This document shows, piece by piece, positions 8,041 to 16,627 of a stretch of DNA of 64,000 nucleotides. Numbering within the stretch: the stretch's first letter is position 1; the number at the start of each line of letters is the position of its first letter. Below the pieces are notes generated by a model. That model did no database searches. It was not told the DNA's origin and worked only from the letters and a program-made list of their open reading frames with translations. Position numbers and translations under genes: made by a program. Location: assembly GCF_013337185.1 (NCBI RefSeq), contig NZ_SWDE01000006.1, positions 186,001-250,000 of the forward strand, given 5' to 3'. This stretch comes from Serratia proteamaculans. GTDB taxonomy: Bacteria; Pseudomonadota; Gammaproteobacteria; Enterobacterales; Enterobacteriaceae.

Positions 8041-10800
8041 CTACGCTCTCGCTCTTTCTCTCGCTTTACGTGTAAGACTAATGATGTTTGGCCGCGCACC
8101 CTTTCGTTTCATATTTAGTCCAACCCTGAACAGCTCTGGAACCTCAAAGCTCCCATCTTCGGAATAGGCAACGCCATATTTTTCAAGAATATCCAGTTCT
8201 TTTGCTTCTATGCCGTTTGCGGCAGCTTCAGCACGATCAAAGGGAGTTGTCAGGCTCTGGAGTGATTTAAGCTTATCAAAGATGGGTAGAAGTTCACGAA
8301 CTTCCTTCGGATACTCGTCAACCTTTTGTTTGCTCGTATATTCAACTGCTTTACGCATTGAGCTTGGAGATAGTAGGCGGTCATTAGCTACTTGTTCACG
8401 CGCACCTAGAGCAGCCGTATGCATGAACCTGACAAGATCACGTGCAGTCAAACGACCAGTGAGATCAGTCAAGACAGCAAGTACCCATTCGGTCGATCTA
8501 GCCTCTCTGCTTGAGTCGCTTCCTAATTTCATTCCCCATATCTGCTGTAAGTCAGCCTCTCGCTGGAGCTCGGAGCGAAGTCGCCAATCTGAACTCCAGA
8601 GATCTGGTAAAGCTCCACTGTTACCCACAAGCCAGACAGCAAGCTCTTGAATGTCAATGTCGAGCCACGTTAGCGCGTAGCTGCGGTAAGAGGCTCTAAA
8701 TTGCTGGACATTTTGTTCAATTACCGCCTCTACCATATCGCTGCGCACGAAGATTAGCACGCCGATTGGACGTCCTGCCTCCTCTCGCAGCCGGATCGGT
8801 ATCTCACGAAGAAGAGCCCTCAACGCATCTGCTTGCACCTCTTCGGTGTAAGGGTTGGTAAATACCTCTTCGAGGCCTTCAAACATTGCAACTGGTCGAA
8901 CCATTTCAGAGGTCCGGACCGCTTCTACGAAAGTTTCCCAGCTATCGAACCCAGTCGCTTGCGCAATTGATGTAAGCCAAAAATCGGTCCATTTAGTAAT
9001 GTCCCAATTTGAGTTGATACCCTCACGAATCTTAGTTGTTGTAGCAGAAAAAAGACCAGGTGAAGGATTGCCCAGCCGCGTAGCTACTTGAGCTCGCCCC
9101 TCTGCAACAAGACTTTGCATGCTCTCCGAGCTATTGATCGACCCAAGGACAGGTAGCAATAGGCCTTCAAATGCTGGTGCCTGAGCCCCTCCCACTGCAG
9201 CTGTTGCTCTAGCCCAAGTCTTATGTTCTAAAAGATACCGAAAAGTCAGAGTCTTGCCTGTTCCCTTAGTGCCTTCCATAACCGCAATGGGTGGATGTTG
9301 AACAAAGTCACCAAGTAAGCGTTGTAGCGGAGGAGTAATTAAAGGACTCTGTATACTTTTTACTGTCTCCGCAAACTCAAATTCGTTCGCAAAATTCGCA
9401 AGCATGGAGCAGGCATTTGCACGGTCACCTGCGGCAATTTTCAACTCTGTTCGTGTTGGAATGTTAGGGGTCACAATTCGGCGCCCAACTACCCAGCTCT
9501 CCATTTCAGACTTTAAGCTAGTAGAAAAGCCTGTCTTTTTCAGATCTGTCACATAGGTCTCCCAGTCGTCAGCAGAGGCAACAAGATCGGAAGTGTGAAA
9601 GTGAAAGCCAAATACAAGCGAACTCTCTCGAGCGGGAGTTACCGTGAATTCGTGTTGATCATCTAAAGTTTGCGGGACAAAGAATGATTTTTCTGCCTGG
9701 ACTTCTAACTGGGCCTGTAATTTCCCTCGAAATACGGGGTCATCGTACTGCAGTCGGGGAATCTGATTGATTAATACAAAAGGTTGCCGGCCAGCCTCGC
9801 CGGCTTGTTTTTCGACCTGCCCAATTGTGTGGAGCATTCCTTTTAATGCGTTAATTGACTGTCCGCTTGCCGTAGACACGAAGACGCGCTCAACTGTTGG
9901 GTCAGTCAAAAACTGAATCGCGATATCCACTAGCCCAGCACGAAGGTCTACAACAGCAAGTTTGCAGCTCAATTTTTCCGCGAGCTTACGGATAAGATCT
10001 ACAATAAGATAAGGTTGGTTGCGGCGCGCGTTAACCAAGTGCTCAGGTCTTATAGTGAACCCCGTTAGGTCGTCGAGTAGGCGCTTTACTGGCAGAACAA
10101 ATACGTTACCTATACGCTGATCCAGCATTTGTGCAGCCACGAAGTCAATAGTTGAACTAAGATCCGCAGACGCATCTGCGTGCGCTATAGCCATTAGATC
10201 TTCAAGTGAGATGCTAACCTCTGGTTTGCGTGTTCGATAGAGGTAGCTGGCACCGGGGGCTTCGAAGTCAGCATCTACAAACAGTACTGTTTCAGTAGCG
10301 CCTAGAATGGAAATCATGTTCTGCGCGAAAGCCATCGCAGCCGTGGTACGTCCGACACCTCCCTTCACGCTGTGAAATGCAACAACTGTGGGGGACGTGC
10401 AGTCGCGTACCGGATATTCAATTGCGTAAGGTCGATTGCCTTCAAGTGACGCGCTTGGTCTAAATACTGATTTAGATTTGCTGACACCTGAAAATTCGTA
10501 AGTTATTCGTAAAAGAGATCTAGCAGATGGGCCGTCAAGTCGTATCGACGGAACTTCATCGTTAAAAATTAGCCATGTGCCGAAAATACCCCGTAGCCAC
10601 TGATTAACTCCTTCGACGTTCTCTGGACCCTCTAAGGTTAGGGTCAGTCCTGTCCAGAAAACCTCAGAGGCGATAAGTCCAAGTGGCGGATCATCTTGGG
10701 TTGATTTATTGATGCTCCCTCTCATTGGCGCTGCTGAAAGTCTTCTCGCAACATCAATCCATGAAAGTATCGGCAGTGTTGATAATTCGCTAAAATTCAT
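8041..10800 (-). CDS. Large double P-loop ATPase with KGGVGR motif
   Basis: The protein has 919 residues. The N-terminal ~130 residues are unassigned. A ParA/MinD-type deviant Walker A follows (KGGVGRTT, 146-153), with DADFEAPG at 176-183 and VVDLRAGL at 283-290 as the equivalents of the later ParA motifs. The usual Lys-Thr of KGGVGKT is Arg-Thr, a variant I recall as a distinct ATPase family seen near defence genes. A second classical P-loop, GTKGTGKT (510-517), has a Walker-B-like AMFEGLEE around 638-645 and a following FVRSD segment (684-688), then a helical C-terminus. No transmembrane segment is evident. The ATG overlaps the stop of the upstream small gene (ATGA), so the two are translationally coupled. 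Role unknown; a sensor or regulator of an effector is my inference. Confidence 0.7.
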   Translation of the reverse strand: MNFSELSTLPILSWIDVARRLSAAPMRGSINKSTQDDPPLGLIASEVFWTGLTLTLEGPENVEGVNQWLRGIFGTWLIFNDEVPSIRLDGPSARSLLRITYEFSGVSKSKSVFRPSASLEGNRPYAIEYPVRDCTSPTVVAFHSVKGGVGRTTAAMAFAQNMISILGATETVLFVDADFEAPGASYLYRTRKPEVSISLEDLMAIAHADASADLSSTIDFVAAQMLDQRIGNVFVLPVKRLLDDLTGFTIRPEHLVNARRNQPYLIVDLIRKLAEKLSCKLAVVDLRAGLVDIAIQFLTDPTVERVFVSTASGQSINALKGMLHTIGQVEKQAGEAGRQPFVLINQIPRLQYDDPVFRGKLQAQLEVQAEKSFFVPQTLDDQHEFTVTPARESSLVFGFHFHTSDLVASADDWETYVTDLKKTGFSTSLKSEMESWVVGRRIVTPNIPTRTELKIAAGDRANACSMLANFANEFEFAETVKSIQSPLITPPLQRLLGDFVQHPPIAVMEGTKGTGKTLTFRYLLEHKTWARATAAVGGAQAPAFEGLLLPVLGSINSSESMQSLVAEGRAQVATRLGNPSPGLFSATTTKIREGINSNWDITKWTDFWLTSIAQATGFDSWETFVEAVRTSEMVRPVAMFEGLEEVFTNPYTEEVQADALRALLREIPIRLREEAGRPIGVLIFVRSDMVEAVIEQNVQQFRASYRSYALTWLDIDIQELAVWLVGNSGALPDLWSSDWRLRSELQREADLQQIWGMKLGSDSSREARSTEWVLAVLTDLTGRLTARDLVRFMHTAALGAREQVANDRLLSPSSMRKAVEYTSKQKVDEYPKEVRELLPIFDKLKSLQSLTTPFDRAEAAANGIEAKELDILEKYGVAYSEDGSFEVPELFRVGLNMKRKGARPNIISLTRKARERARA

Positions 10801-11402
10801 TGTATTTCAGCCTCAATATACGAGATGGCATGCGATAGAAACGCTTCAAGTAAAGCTTGATCATCTGGGTCAGTTTGCAGGCCATACCGCCATGCTTCAT
10901 GCGCCCCACCTAAGTCAAATTGCTGACCACCGTTGTAGCCTTGCGTTACTTTAAAAGGGCCTGTGGGAACAGGAACTGAAGCGGCAGAGACCTTAAGCCT
11001 ACTTAGCATTCGAGGGAGATTATGGGAGTATTTCTCGACCTTTGATGGAAAACCTGCAGTAGAATCAGGAGCAATGTTTAGGTCGTCCACTTCATAGCTA
11101 AACGGCACTTTCTCAACACGGTTCAATAAATATTTCAGGCCAGACTCGACTGCATAAAATCGAAGCAGCGAAGGGCCAAACGCTGAAAGAGAGGCCGTTG
11201 TATCTGTCACTGCCGAAAGAGAATCGGCAAGGTTCCGGGTACGAGAAAAGTTCTGCTTATGATCATCACGTTGGCTTATCAACATCCTAGAAATCATCCA
11301 TTTTCGTTTAGTTCGTGCACCGCGCGGCACTTTGATATACCGACAACAAAGTTTGACTAGAGGAGAACAAAGATACTCTATGGGTCTCACTTCTAAAAGC
11401 AT
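10797..11402 (-). CDS. Small helical partner protein of the KGGVGR ATPase
   Basis: Unrecognised. About 201 residues from the ATG at 11402 (GGGA a few bases upstream); a GTG at 11414 would add four residues, and internal Met codons near residues 36-40 are alternatives. The middle of the protein, with FYAVESGLKYLL and then SHNL about 45 residues later, resembles the helix pattern of HEPN-type domains (a conserved acidic helix followed by an HDL-like turn), but no R-x4-H is present, so any HEPN relation would be non-catalytic. The stop overlaps the ATPase start by 4 nt. Tight coupling to a large ATPase suggests a complex subunit or adaptor. Confidence 0.55.
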   Translation of the reverse strand: MLLEVRPIEYLCSPLVKLCCRYIKVPRGARTKRKWMISRMLISQRDDHKQNFSRTRNLADSLSAVTDTTASLSAFGPSLLRFYAVESGLKYLLNRVEKVPFSYEVDDLNIAPDSTAGFPSKVEKYSHNLPRMLSRLKVSAASVPVPTGPFKVTQGYNGGQQFDLGGAHEAWRYGLQTDPDDQALLEAFLSHAISYIEAEIQ

Positions 11403-11606
11403 AATTCCCGGCACTTCAATTTTGAGAGTTTCACGTCAACTCCTTAACTTAACTGCATCGCTATTATGGTTTGAGCGGCGAAATGGTTCATGAATGCCCC
11501 GCCACGCTCGACCGCTAAAGGCCGGTTTTTGTCAGTTGTGACAGGTAGTATCGGCCTTGTGGTGACCTGAGCAGGCTATTCTTGAGGCTTGGGAATGGGG
11601 GGATTG

Positions 11607-11765
11607 ATGAAATACCTGAATCACGATGAGGCAATGGCAGAGCTTTTATAGGCCGATCCGTCTTATTCGTTGGCGCTGCTGGCGAGGTTGTTTGTGATGA
11701 TAATGTGGATAGAGAGGCAGCTATCCGTAGCCTTTGCCGCGATAATGGCTTATCCGACTTCTTGA
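11607..11765 (+). pseudogene. Decayed ORF resembling an antitoxin-type HTH protein
   Basis: From ATG 11607 the frame reads MKYLNHDEAMAELL, then TAG at 11649-11651, then ADPSYSLALLA. The two pieces together resemble the N-terminus of small HigA-like addiction-module regulators as I remember them. Downstream of about 11690 the sense moves to another frame (DREAAIRS), suggesting a frameshift as well. This is a weak call based on about 25 residues. Confidence 0.3.
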
Positions 11766-11861
11766 GCGTTTTTTTCTGTGCATGGCATTTTTAATGGTTT
11801 TTCGATTTCGTCACGGATTAATCATTTGTTTTATATGAATTTTGTTAGTCAATTCATAATC

Positions 11862-11873
11862 GAGTGGGAATGA
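11862..11873 (+). repeat. Distal attachment repeat matching the guaA end
   Basis: GAGTGGGAATGA is an exact copy of 6635-6646. The bases upstream (AATTCATAATC) do not encode the guaA C-terminus, so only the att core is duplicated on this side. The downstream 75 bases are related to the tail of guaA. Confidence 0.75.
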
Positions 11874-11920
11874 TTTAGTGGCCGGTCTAGACTGGCGCTA
11901 AATAACAGCCATAACATCTA

Positions 11921-11946
11921 ATCCCGCGTAACTGCGGGATTTTTTT
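11921..11946 (+). terminator. Second guaA-type terminator at the island right end
   Basis: ATCCCGC (11921-11927), loop GTAACT, GCGGGAT (11934-11940), then a run of seven T. Same architecture as 6693-6715. One of the two is probably the original guaA terminator and the other came with the island. Confidence 0.8.
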
Positions 11947-12074
11947 ATTATGTGAGGGGCTTTTTATGGAATTATCTGGCATAAGTTCACAACGCATTTA
12001 AACCAAAGTACTGTATATCTCTGTATCGGCGGTTAGCTCGACCGCCAGGTTTTGAAAGACCCGCTGGAGGTTCT

Positions 12075-12614
12075 ATGACGACATTGCCAACACGAATACC
12101 GTTACCTGACGAGCTTTACGCGTCATTAAGGCCGCTGAGATTAGACGATGTTGATGCATGGTCGGCGTATTTGAGTAAACCTGGCGTGATTGAACATACC
12201 AGTTGGGGGGACGTCGGGCCGACCAACCTCGAAAAGCTGATTGCTGACTATGCCGAAGGCAAAGACTCTCTTCGTTGGGCCATTGTGGATCCGAGTGACA
12301 GTTTGCTCGGCACGGTAGGGTTGAACGAAATATCCCGCGATCATGGCCGGGCGGAAATTGCCTACGATCTTGACCCGAGCCACTGTGGTCGGGGGTTGGC
12401 GACAGAGGCGGCGCGTGCCGTGATTCATTGGGCGCACACGGCGTTGGGCCTTCAGCGTGTTCAGGCTACGGTCCTTGATAGCAACATATTGTCCATTGCC
12501 GTCCTGGAGCGGGTGGGCATGCAGCGCGAAGGTTTAATCAGGCAATACCGCCGCGTGCGCGGGCAGGCACGAGATTATTGGATGTACGCAGCCATTAATC
12601 GCACAGGGAATTGA
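12075..12614 (+). CDS. GNAT acetyltransferase, RimJ/RimL type
   Basis: 179 residues with the RimJ/RimL-like layout: SLRPLRLDDVDAW at the N-terminus, an acetyl-CoA site at CGRGLATEAARAVIHWA (about residues 112-128), and the C-terminal NILSIAVLERVGMQREG motif that marks the family. Such enzymes transfer acetyl from acetyl-CoA to N-terminal or antibiotic/small-molecule amines; the substrate here is unknown. GGAGG lies just before the ATG. It is the first intact gene outside the island and converges with the HxlR gene. Confidence 0.85.
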   Translation: MTTLPTRIPLPDELYASLRPLRLDDVDAWSAYLSKPGVIEHTSWGDVGPTNLEKLIADYAEGKDSLRWAIVDPSDSLLGTVGLNEISRDHGRAEIAYDLDPSHCGRGLATEAARAVIHWAHTALGLQRVQATVLDSNILSIAVLERVGMQREGLIRQYRRVRGQARDYWMYAAINRTGN

Positions 12615-12625
12615 GGCTGCCACCC

Positions 12626-13000
12626 TCAATTTTCACCCTGTTGGCTTTGCTCATCATATTTTCTCTGGCAGTCCTGAATTGTCTCCATATTCCCCAGCGT
12701 CCAATTAAATAAAATAGAGAACGGCCCCTGCAACGATTCGCCGAGCGGTGTCAGTGAATATTCGACGCCCAGTACTCGGCCATCCAACACCCTGCGTTTT
12801 ACCATGCCGTTGCGCTCAAGCTTACGTAATGTCTGGGTCAGTACGCGTTGAGTGACGCCATCGAGGCGACGCTTGATGGCGTTGAAGCGCCGTGGCTCGC
12901 GCAGCACCTCCAGCACCATCATTGACCATTTATCCGCGATCTGGTCGAGAATAATGCGGCTTGGGCAGTCGGCGCGGTAGATCGGATCGGTCTGGTTCAT
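12626..13000 (-). CDS. HxlR-family transcriptional regulator
   Basis: 124-residue winged-helix protein with the HxlR hallmarks: a Cys near the N-terminus (ADCPSR), ILDQIADKWSMMVL, then the recognition region GVTQRVLTQTLRKLERNGMV and the wing EYSLTPLGESL. The single Cys (residue 12) could be a redox or electrophile sensor, as in some HxlR members. It is divergent from the enoyl-CoA hydratase gene with 126 bp between starts, so local control of that gene is likely. Confidence 0.88.
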   Translation of the reverse strand: MNQTDPIYRADCPSRIILDQIADKWSMMVLEVLREPRRFNAIKRRLDGVTQRVLTQTLRKLERNGMVKRRVLDGRVLGVEYSLTPLGESLQGPFSILFNWTLGNMETIQDCQRKYDEQSQQGEN

Positions 13001-13126
13001 CGGTATCCTCCAGCATCCCTGGGATGCTTAAAGTGCGTAATTGACCCTAGGTATGCAAAGTATACCATGCAGTGAGCAGCACCCAAACCCGGTGCCAATG
13101 TCCCGCAAACCACCCAGGAAATTGAC

Positions 13127-13960
13127 ATGACTGATACAGATTTCGGCAGACTGAGTATTTCCCATGACCATGGCGTATCGACGATTACGATCGACAATCC
13201 CCCGGTTAATGTTCTTGATGTGTCCTTGATGTCGGAGATCAGCCGCTTTCTTGTTGCTGTTCGTCACGATCCCAAGGTGAAAGTGTTGGTATTCCAGAGC
13301 GCAAATCCCGAGTTTTTTATTGCTCATGTCGACATGACCTTAATCGATGAGCCGCACGCTTTCGATGAGCTGGCACGCCATGCGCCTGAAGGCCTTAATC
13401 CGTTCCAGGCGTTTGGCGAGCTTTTGCGGGAGCAGCCGCAGGTCACGATCGTCAAGCTTGCCGGGCTGGCTCGCGGCGGTGGGGCAGAGTTTGTTGCGGC
13501 GGCCGATATGGCGTTTGCCGCCGAGGGGCTGGCGGGGCTGGCCCAGTGTGAGGCCTTGATGGGTATCACGCCTGGCGGTGGGGCTACCCAGTATCTGACA
13601 AGCCGGATGACGCGTGGTCGCGCGCTTGAAGTGATCCTGGGTGCCGATTTGATCTACGCGGCTACGGCGGAACGTTACGGATGGATCAACCGTGCATTAC
13701 CTGCTGCCGAACTCGATGACTTCGTATATCGGCTGGCTCGTAATATCGCGGCACTGCCCGAGGGCGTTATCGCAGCAGCCAAACAGGCGATGCCTGCACC
13801 GGATCTGCGGGAAGGCTTTTATCGTGAGCACGATGCCTGGGCAGGGCTGTTCGCACGGCCCGCAGCGGAAAAACTTATTCGCGGTGGGCTTAAGGCGGGT
13901 GCCCAGACCCGGATTGGCGAGCGAAACCTTGAAGGCCTGCTGCGCGGTCTTGAGATCTAA
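13127..13960 (+). CDS. Enoyl-CoA hydratase/isomerase family protein
   Basis: 277-residue crotonase-fold protein: TITIDNPPVNVLD near the N-terminus, then the oxyanion-hole region LARGGGAEFVAAADMAFA and the following LMGITPGGGATQYL helix. Crotonase members hydrate, isomerise or cleave acyl-CoA thioesters. The position equivalent to the first hydratase Glu is Glu in GGAEF, but the second site is not clearly conserved, so the reaction is open. It has no beta-oxidation neighbours and is probably controlled by the divergent HxlR regulator. Confidence 0.85.
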   Translation: MTDTDFGRLSISHDHGVSTITIDNPPVNVLDVSLMSEISRFLVAVRHDPKVKVLVFQSANPEFFIAHVDMTLIDEPHAFDELARHAPEGLNPFQAFGELLREQPQVTIVKLAGLARGGGAEFVAAADMAFAAEGLAGLAQCEALMGITPGGGATQYLTSRMTRGRALEVILGADLIYAATAERYGWINRALPAAELDDFVYRLARNIAALPEGVIAAAKQAMPAPDLREGFYREHDAWAGLFARPAAEKLIRGGLKAGAQTRIGERNLEGLLRGLEI

Positions 13961-13983
13961 AGGGATGTCTCTTCTGAAGTCGG

Positions 13984-14014
13984 ACCCATGCGGAAACGAA
14001 ATTCCGGCATGGGT
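13984..14014. other. Long imperfect palindrome at a convergent junction
   Basis: ACCCATGCGGAA (13984-13995) pairs with TTCCGGCATGGGT (14002-14014) with one bulge, loop about six bases. A second hairpin, CCTCCTG/CAGGAGG (14029-14047), spans the stop codon of the kinase gene. Together they probably act as a bidirectional barrier between the hydratase and kinase genes, although T-runs are lacking. Confidence 0.45.
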
Positions 14015-14036
14015 TCACCGGTATAAAGCCTCCTGG

Positions 14037-15821
14037 CTAACAGGAGGATGCCCATTGCGACAGCAATGCATAGAGTTTCGCCGGTTCCAGCGGTTTTCGC
14101 AGAACCAGATAACCTTCCTGCTCGGCTTCCTGCAAAGTGGGCGAGTTAAATTCCCCGCTGACCATGGCACCGCTGGTATTCGGCAGGCGTTCAAACAGCG
14201 CTTTCAAGATATCGAACCCGCTCTCGCCAGAACGGAGCCGTTGATCGCACAGCACGGCAAAAGGGCTGAAGCCTTCATCGATAATCGCAAACGCCTCCTC
14301 TGCACAGGCCGCACAACGTACGGTGAGGCCCCAGGTGCTCATCAAACTAGACCAGGCGGAAGTCACCAGCGGGTCATCATCCACCACCAGGCAGGAACCG
14401 TATAACGGCGCATAGCGGATGGGAGTGAGGGTACTTGAGTAACTGTTTGCGCTTTCTGGTAACTCGCATTCTCCATTGTAAAGGGCGAAGCGCATCCAGA
14501 AACGGGAACCCTTGCCTTCAACGGATTGCATGCCGTATTTCACTTTCATCAGTTTGGCGCAGCGTGCCACTACCGCCAGCCCTAATCCATGGCCGGCACT
14601 GTCGATTTTCCATGCCAGCTCGGGACGATAATAGGGGGAAAAGACTTTGCCTTTCTCTTCGTCGGCAATGCCAACGCCGGTATCCCAAACCTCGAACAGA
14701 CATTCACTCCCTTGTGGACGGATGGCTATCAGCACGCCCCCTTTTTGCGTATAACGCAGTGCATTTTGTATCAGGTTAATCAGTGATTGCCTGATGAGTA
14801 GCTGATCGCCCACCACGAGAATTCGTCGCTTAGGCCGCCAGGCCCGCAATGACAATTTCCGACTATTTGCCTCTTCACGAAACAGGGTAATCACCGAATC
14901 GAGCAGGGTACCAATATCTACATGGGTCGTTGCCGTGCTGACATTGCCGGATTCAATCTTGCTGAGATCGAGTAAGGAATTAAACATAAGATGCACGGAT
15001 CTTACGCTTTGCTGCAGATCCAATAGCTGGGGGATGAGCGTGACATCGTGGTTTTTATGGATGATGGCTTCGATCAAAAAACCCATGGCGTGCACCGGTT
15101 GACGCAAATCATGACTGGCGGTAGTAAGGAATTGGTTTTTATCCAGTAAGGCCTGCTCCGCTTCCTCTTTAGCCTGCCTGAATTGCTCCGCAAGACGAGA
15201 GCTTTCCTCTTCGAGGCGGGCTTGCTGGATAAAGAATTTATGGGAACTCAATGCGTGGCGGTAGATGGCGAACCCATAAAGCAGATTAAGCATCAGCACA
15301 ATAAGCATGACATCATTTAATCGCCAGATGATGCCAATATTCAATATGCTCCAGCAGGAAAAGAAAAACAGGGTAAAGGTGCTAATGACTGGCGTTAAAT
15401 GTGTGGCGTTGGCTGCAACGATAGCCGCGATACTGATGTTCAATAATAAGAAAAAGTCAAAATTGTTTATCTGTGGCGTGATTATATATAACGAAGAAAT
15501 ACCCAGTCCATGAACAAAGGCAACTTTATTGATATGGGGTAGCCAGCGGCGAAGAATAACTTCTGCATCTTTTGTTGTTTTTTCTTTATTATAGCTGCTA
15601 TGCCATAACCTGATGGCGACAGCGCAGAACAAATATAAGACTATCCATATGGTAATCGGCCATAGAGGTTCACCCAGTAAATAAATCCAAATAGCGAAAG
15701 GCATGCCAACAAAGGGTACTGCGCTGAAGCTAAATACCAGGCGTATAAAGGTATTGTCCAGCAAACGGATTTGCGCACGGGGAGAAATACCATCATCTTG
15801 TAAAGATTGAAGTAACTTCAT
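14037..15821 (-). CDS. Hybrid sensor histidine kinase
   Basis: 594 residues. The N-terminal ~190 residues hold about six hydrophobic segments with no large periplasmic loop, then a short coiled coil (about 198-225). Phospho-acceptor His237 is in SHDLRQPVH, the N-box Asn353 in LINLIQNALRYT, G1 in DTGVGIAD (380-387) and G2 at GHGLGLAV. A C-terminal receiver has acidic DDD (481-483), Asp526 and Lys576. No HPt domain is fused. The ATG overlaps the stop of the upstream LuxR-type regulator by 4 nt, so the two form one two-component unit. The membrane-embedded sensor suggests a signal in or near the inner membrane; identity unknown. Confidence 0.9.
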   Translation of the reverse strand: MKLLQSLQDDGISPRAQIRLLDNTFIRLVFSFSAVPFVGMPFAIWIYLLGEPLWPITIWIVLYLFCAVAIRLWHSSYNKEKTTKDAEVILRRWLPHINKVAFVHGLGISSLYIITPQINNFDFFLLLNISIAAIVAANATHLTPVISTFTLFFFSCWSILNIGIIWRLNDVMLIVLMLNLLYGFAIYRHALSSHKFFIQQARLEEESSRLAEQFRQAKEEAEQALLDKNQFLTTASHDLRQPVHAMGFLIEAIIHKNHDVTLIPQLLDLQQSVRSVHLMFNSLLDLSKIESGNVSTATTHVDIGTLLDSVITLFREEANSRKLSLRAWRPKRRILVVGDQLLIRQSLINLIQNALRYTQKGGVLIAIRPQGSECLFEVWDTGVGIADEEKGKVFSPYYRPELAWKIDSAGHGLGLAVVARCAKLMKVKYGMQSVEGKGSRFWMRFALYNGECELPESANSYSSTLTPIRYAPLYGSCLVVDDDPLVTSAWSSLMSTWGLTVRCAACAEEAFAIIDEGFSPFAVLCDQRLRSGESGFDILKALFERLPNTSGAMVSGEFNSPTLQEAEQEGYLVLRKPLEPAKLYALLSQWASSC

Positions 15822-16450
15822 TGTAACGGCCCCGACCTGCCGTGGAGCAGGGTGATCGCTTCCACTCGACTATTCACACCTATTTTTTTCAGAATATTAC
15901 TGATGTGTTCTTTCACTGTGGGTTCTGAAATAGAAAGTTGCAAAGCTATTCTTTTATTAGGGAAACCACGCAACATCATGGCAAGCACTTCAACCTGTCG
16001 CGGTGTTAAATTTAAATTTTGCAGATGTTTTTGGGCGGAGGCTACGCCCATCGCATTATCCTGAGGAAACCATAGTCGATTATCGGTGAGTGTGGTTACG
16101 GCTTTGGCGAATAATTCAGGAGATTCGTTTTTAAGCACGAAACCGTGGCCACCGGCCTCTCGCACCTTTTGCCATATTTCATTGTTGTCGTCGCCACTGA
16201 CTACTAATAAACGAACCTGTGAATAACGCTCACTCACTTCTTTAAGTAATTTAAGGGCTGTGCCATTGGATAACCAAAAATCTATAACCATTAAGCGAGG
16301 AGGGCCATTTAGCATAATGTGGCGATAGCAATGATCTTCGTTGGTCGCCATGTGGACATGTTTAAATCGACAATGCGTATTAAGAAAATTGGCGATACCA
16401 CTTGCCACCAGAGGATGATCATCAACGACCAGTGCATATTCCTGTCCCAA
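15818..16450 (-). CDS. LuxR/NarL-type response regulator
   Basis: 210 residues starting with TTG at 16450, supported by AAGGAG six bases upstream. The receiver has the Asp-Asp pair at 10-11, phospho-acceptor Asp57 (VIDFWL) and Lys107; the C-terminal LuxR HTH (about 147-205) reads LTPRQVEVLAMMLRG and SEPTVKEHISNILKKIGV. It is the first gene of a two-gene operon with the hybrid kinase (ATGA overlap). Targets are unknown; the divergent lipoprotein and the autotransporter beyond it are natural candidates. Confidence 0.92.
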   Translation of the reverse strand: MGQEYALVVDDHPLVASGIANFLNTHCRFKHVHMATNEDHCYRHIMLNGPPRLMVIDFWLSNGTALKLLKEVSERYSQVRLLVVSGDDNNEIWQKVREAGGHGFVLKNESPELFAKAVTTLTDNRLWFPQDNAMGVASAQKHLQNLNLTPRQVEVLAMMLRGFPNKRIALQLSISEPTVKEHISNILKKIGVNSRVEAITLLHGRSGPLQ

Positions 16451-16504
16451 AGCTATCTCCTTCGTATAAACGTATCGGATGGTTCCAATGATCTTTTATT
16501 ATCC

Positions 16505-16531
16505 ACCCTCCCTACTTTAGGAGGGTTTTTT
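16505..16531 (+). terminator. Terminator-like hairpin upstream of the lipoprotein gene
   Basis: ACCCTCC (16505-16511) pairs with GGAGGGT (16520-16526), followed by six T. It is oriented rightward in the divergent spacer between the regulator and the lipoprotein gene, so it could attenuate lipoprotein transcription or end a short leader RNA. Confidence 0.55.
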
Positions 16532-16627
16532 CGTTTAGGAAAGGGAAATATATTATGTGGGGATTTGGATAAGGTAAAACATAGAACCATTCAGCGTTTG
16601 GATCTGTTTGGTTGAAAAGGATAATTT

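Larger units (their letters stand above)
6647..11873. mobile_element. Genomic island inserted at guaA, no integrase seen
   Basis: The segment is bounded by exact 12-bp repeats. Both flanks continue with related tails (a CCGG-rich dyad, then a GC-stem terminator with a six-base loop), as expected when an incoming element carries a copy of the gene end. Gene content between the repeats is three accessory genes of unknown function, and the base composition is visibly more AT-rich than guaA or the later chromosomal genes. I find no integrase or transposase, so it is either a deletion remnant of a larger island or is mobilised in trans. Confidence 0.7.
11415..12074. other. Gene-poor right end of the guaA island
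   Basis: These 660 bases hold a nested hairpin (AAGGCCG 11518-11524 with CGGCCTT 11552-11558, and TGTCA/TGACA inside it), a broken reading frame at 11607, the distal att repeat at 11862 and a terminator at 11921. The hairpin lies upstream of the minus-strand ATPase operon and may belong to its control region. I see no intact gene. Confidence 0.5.
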
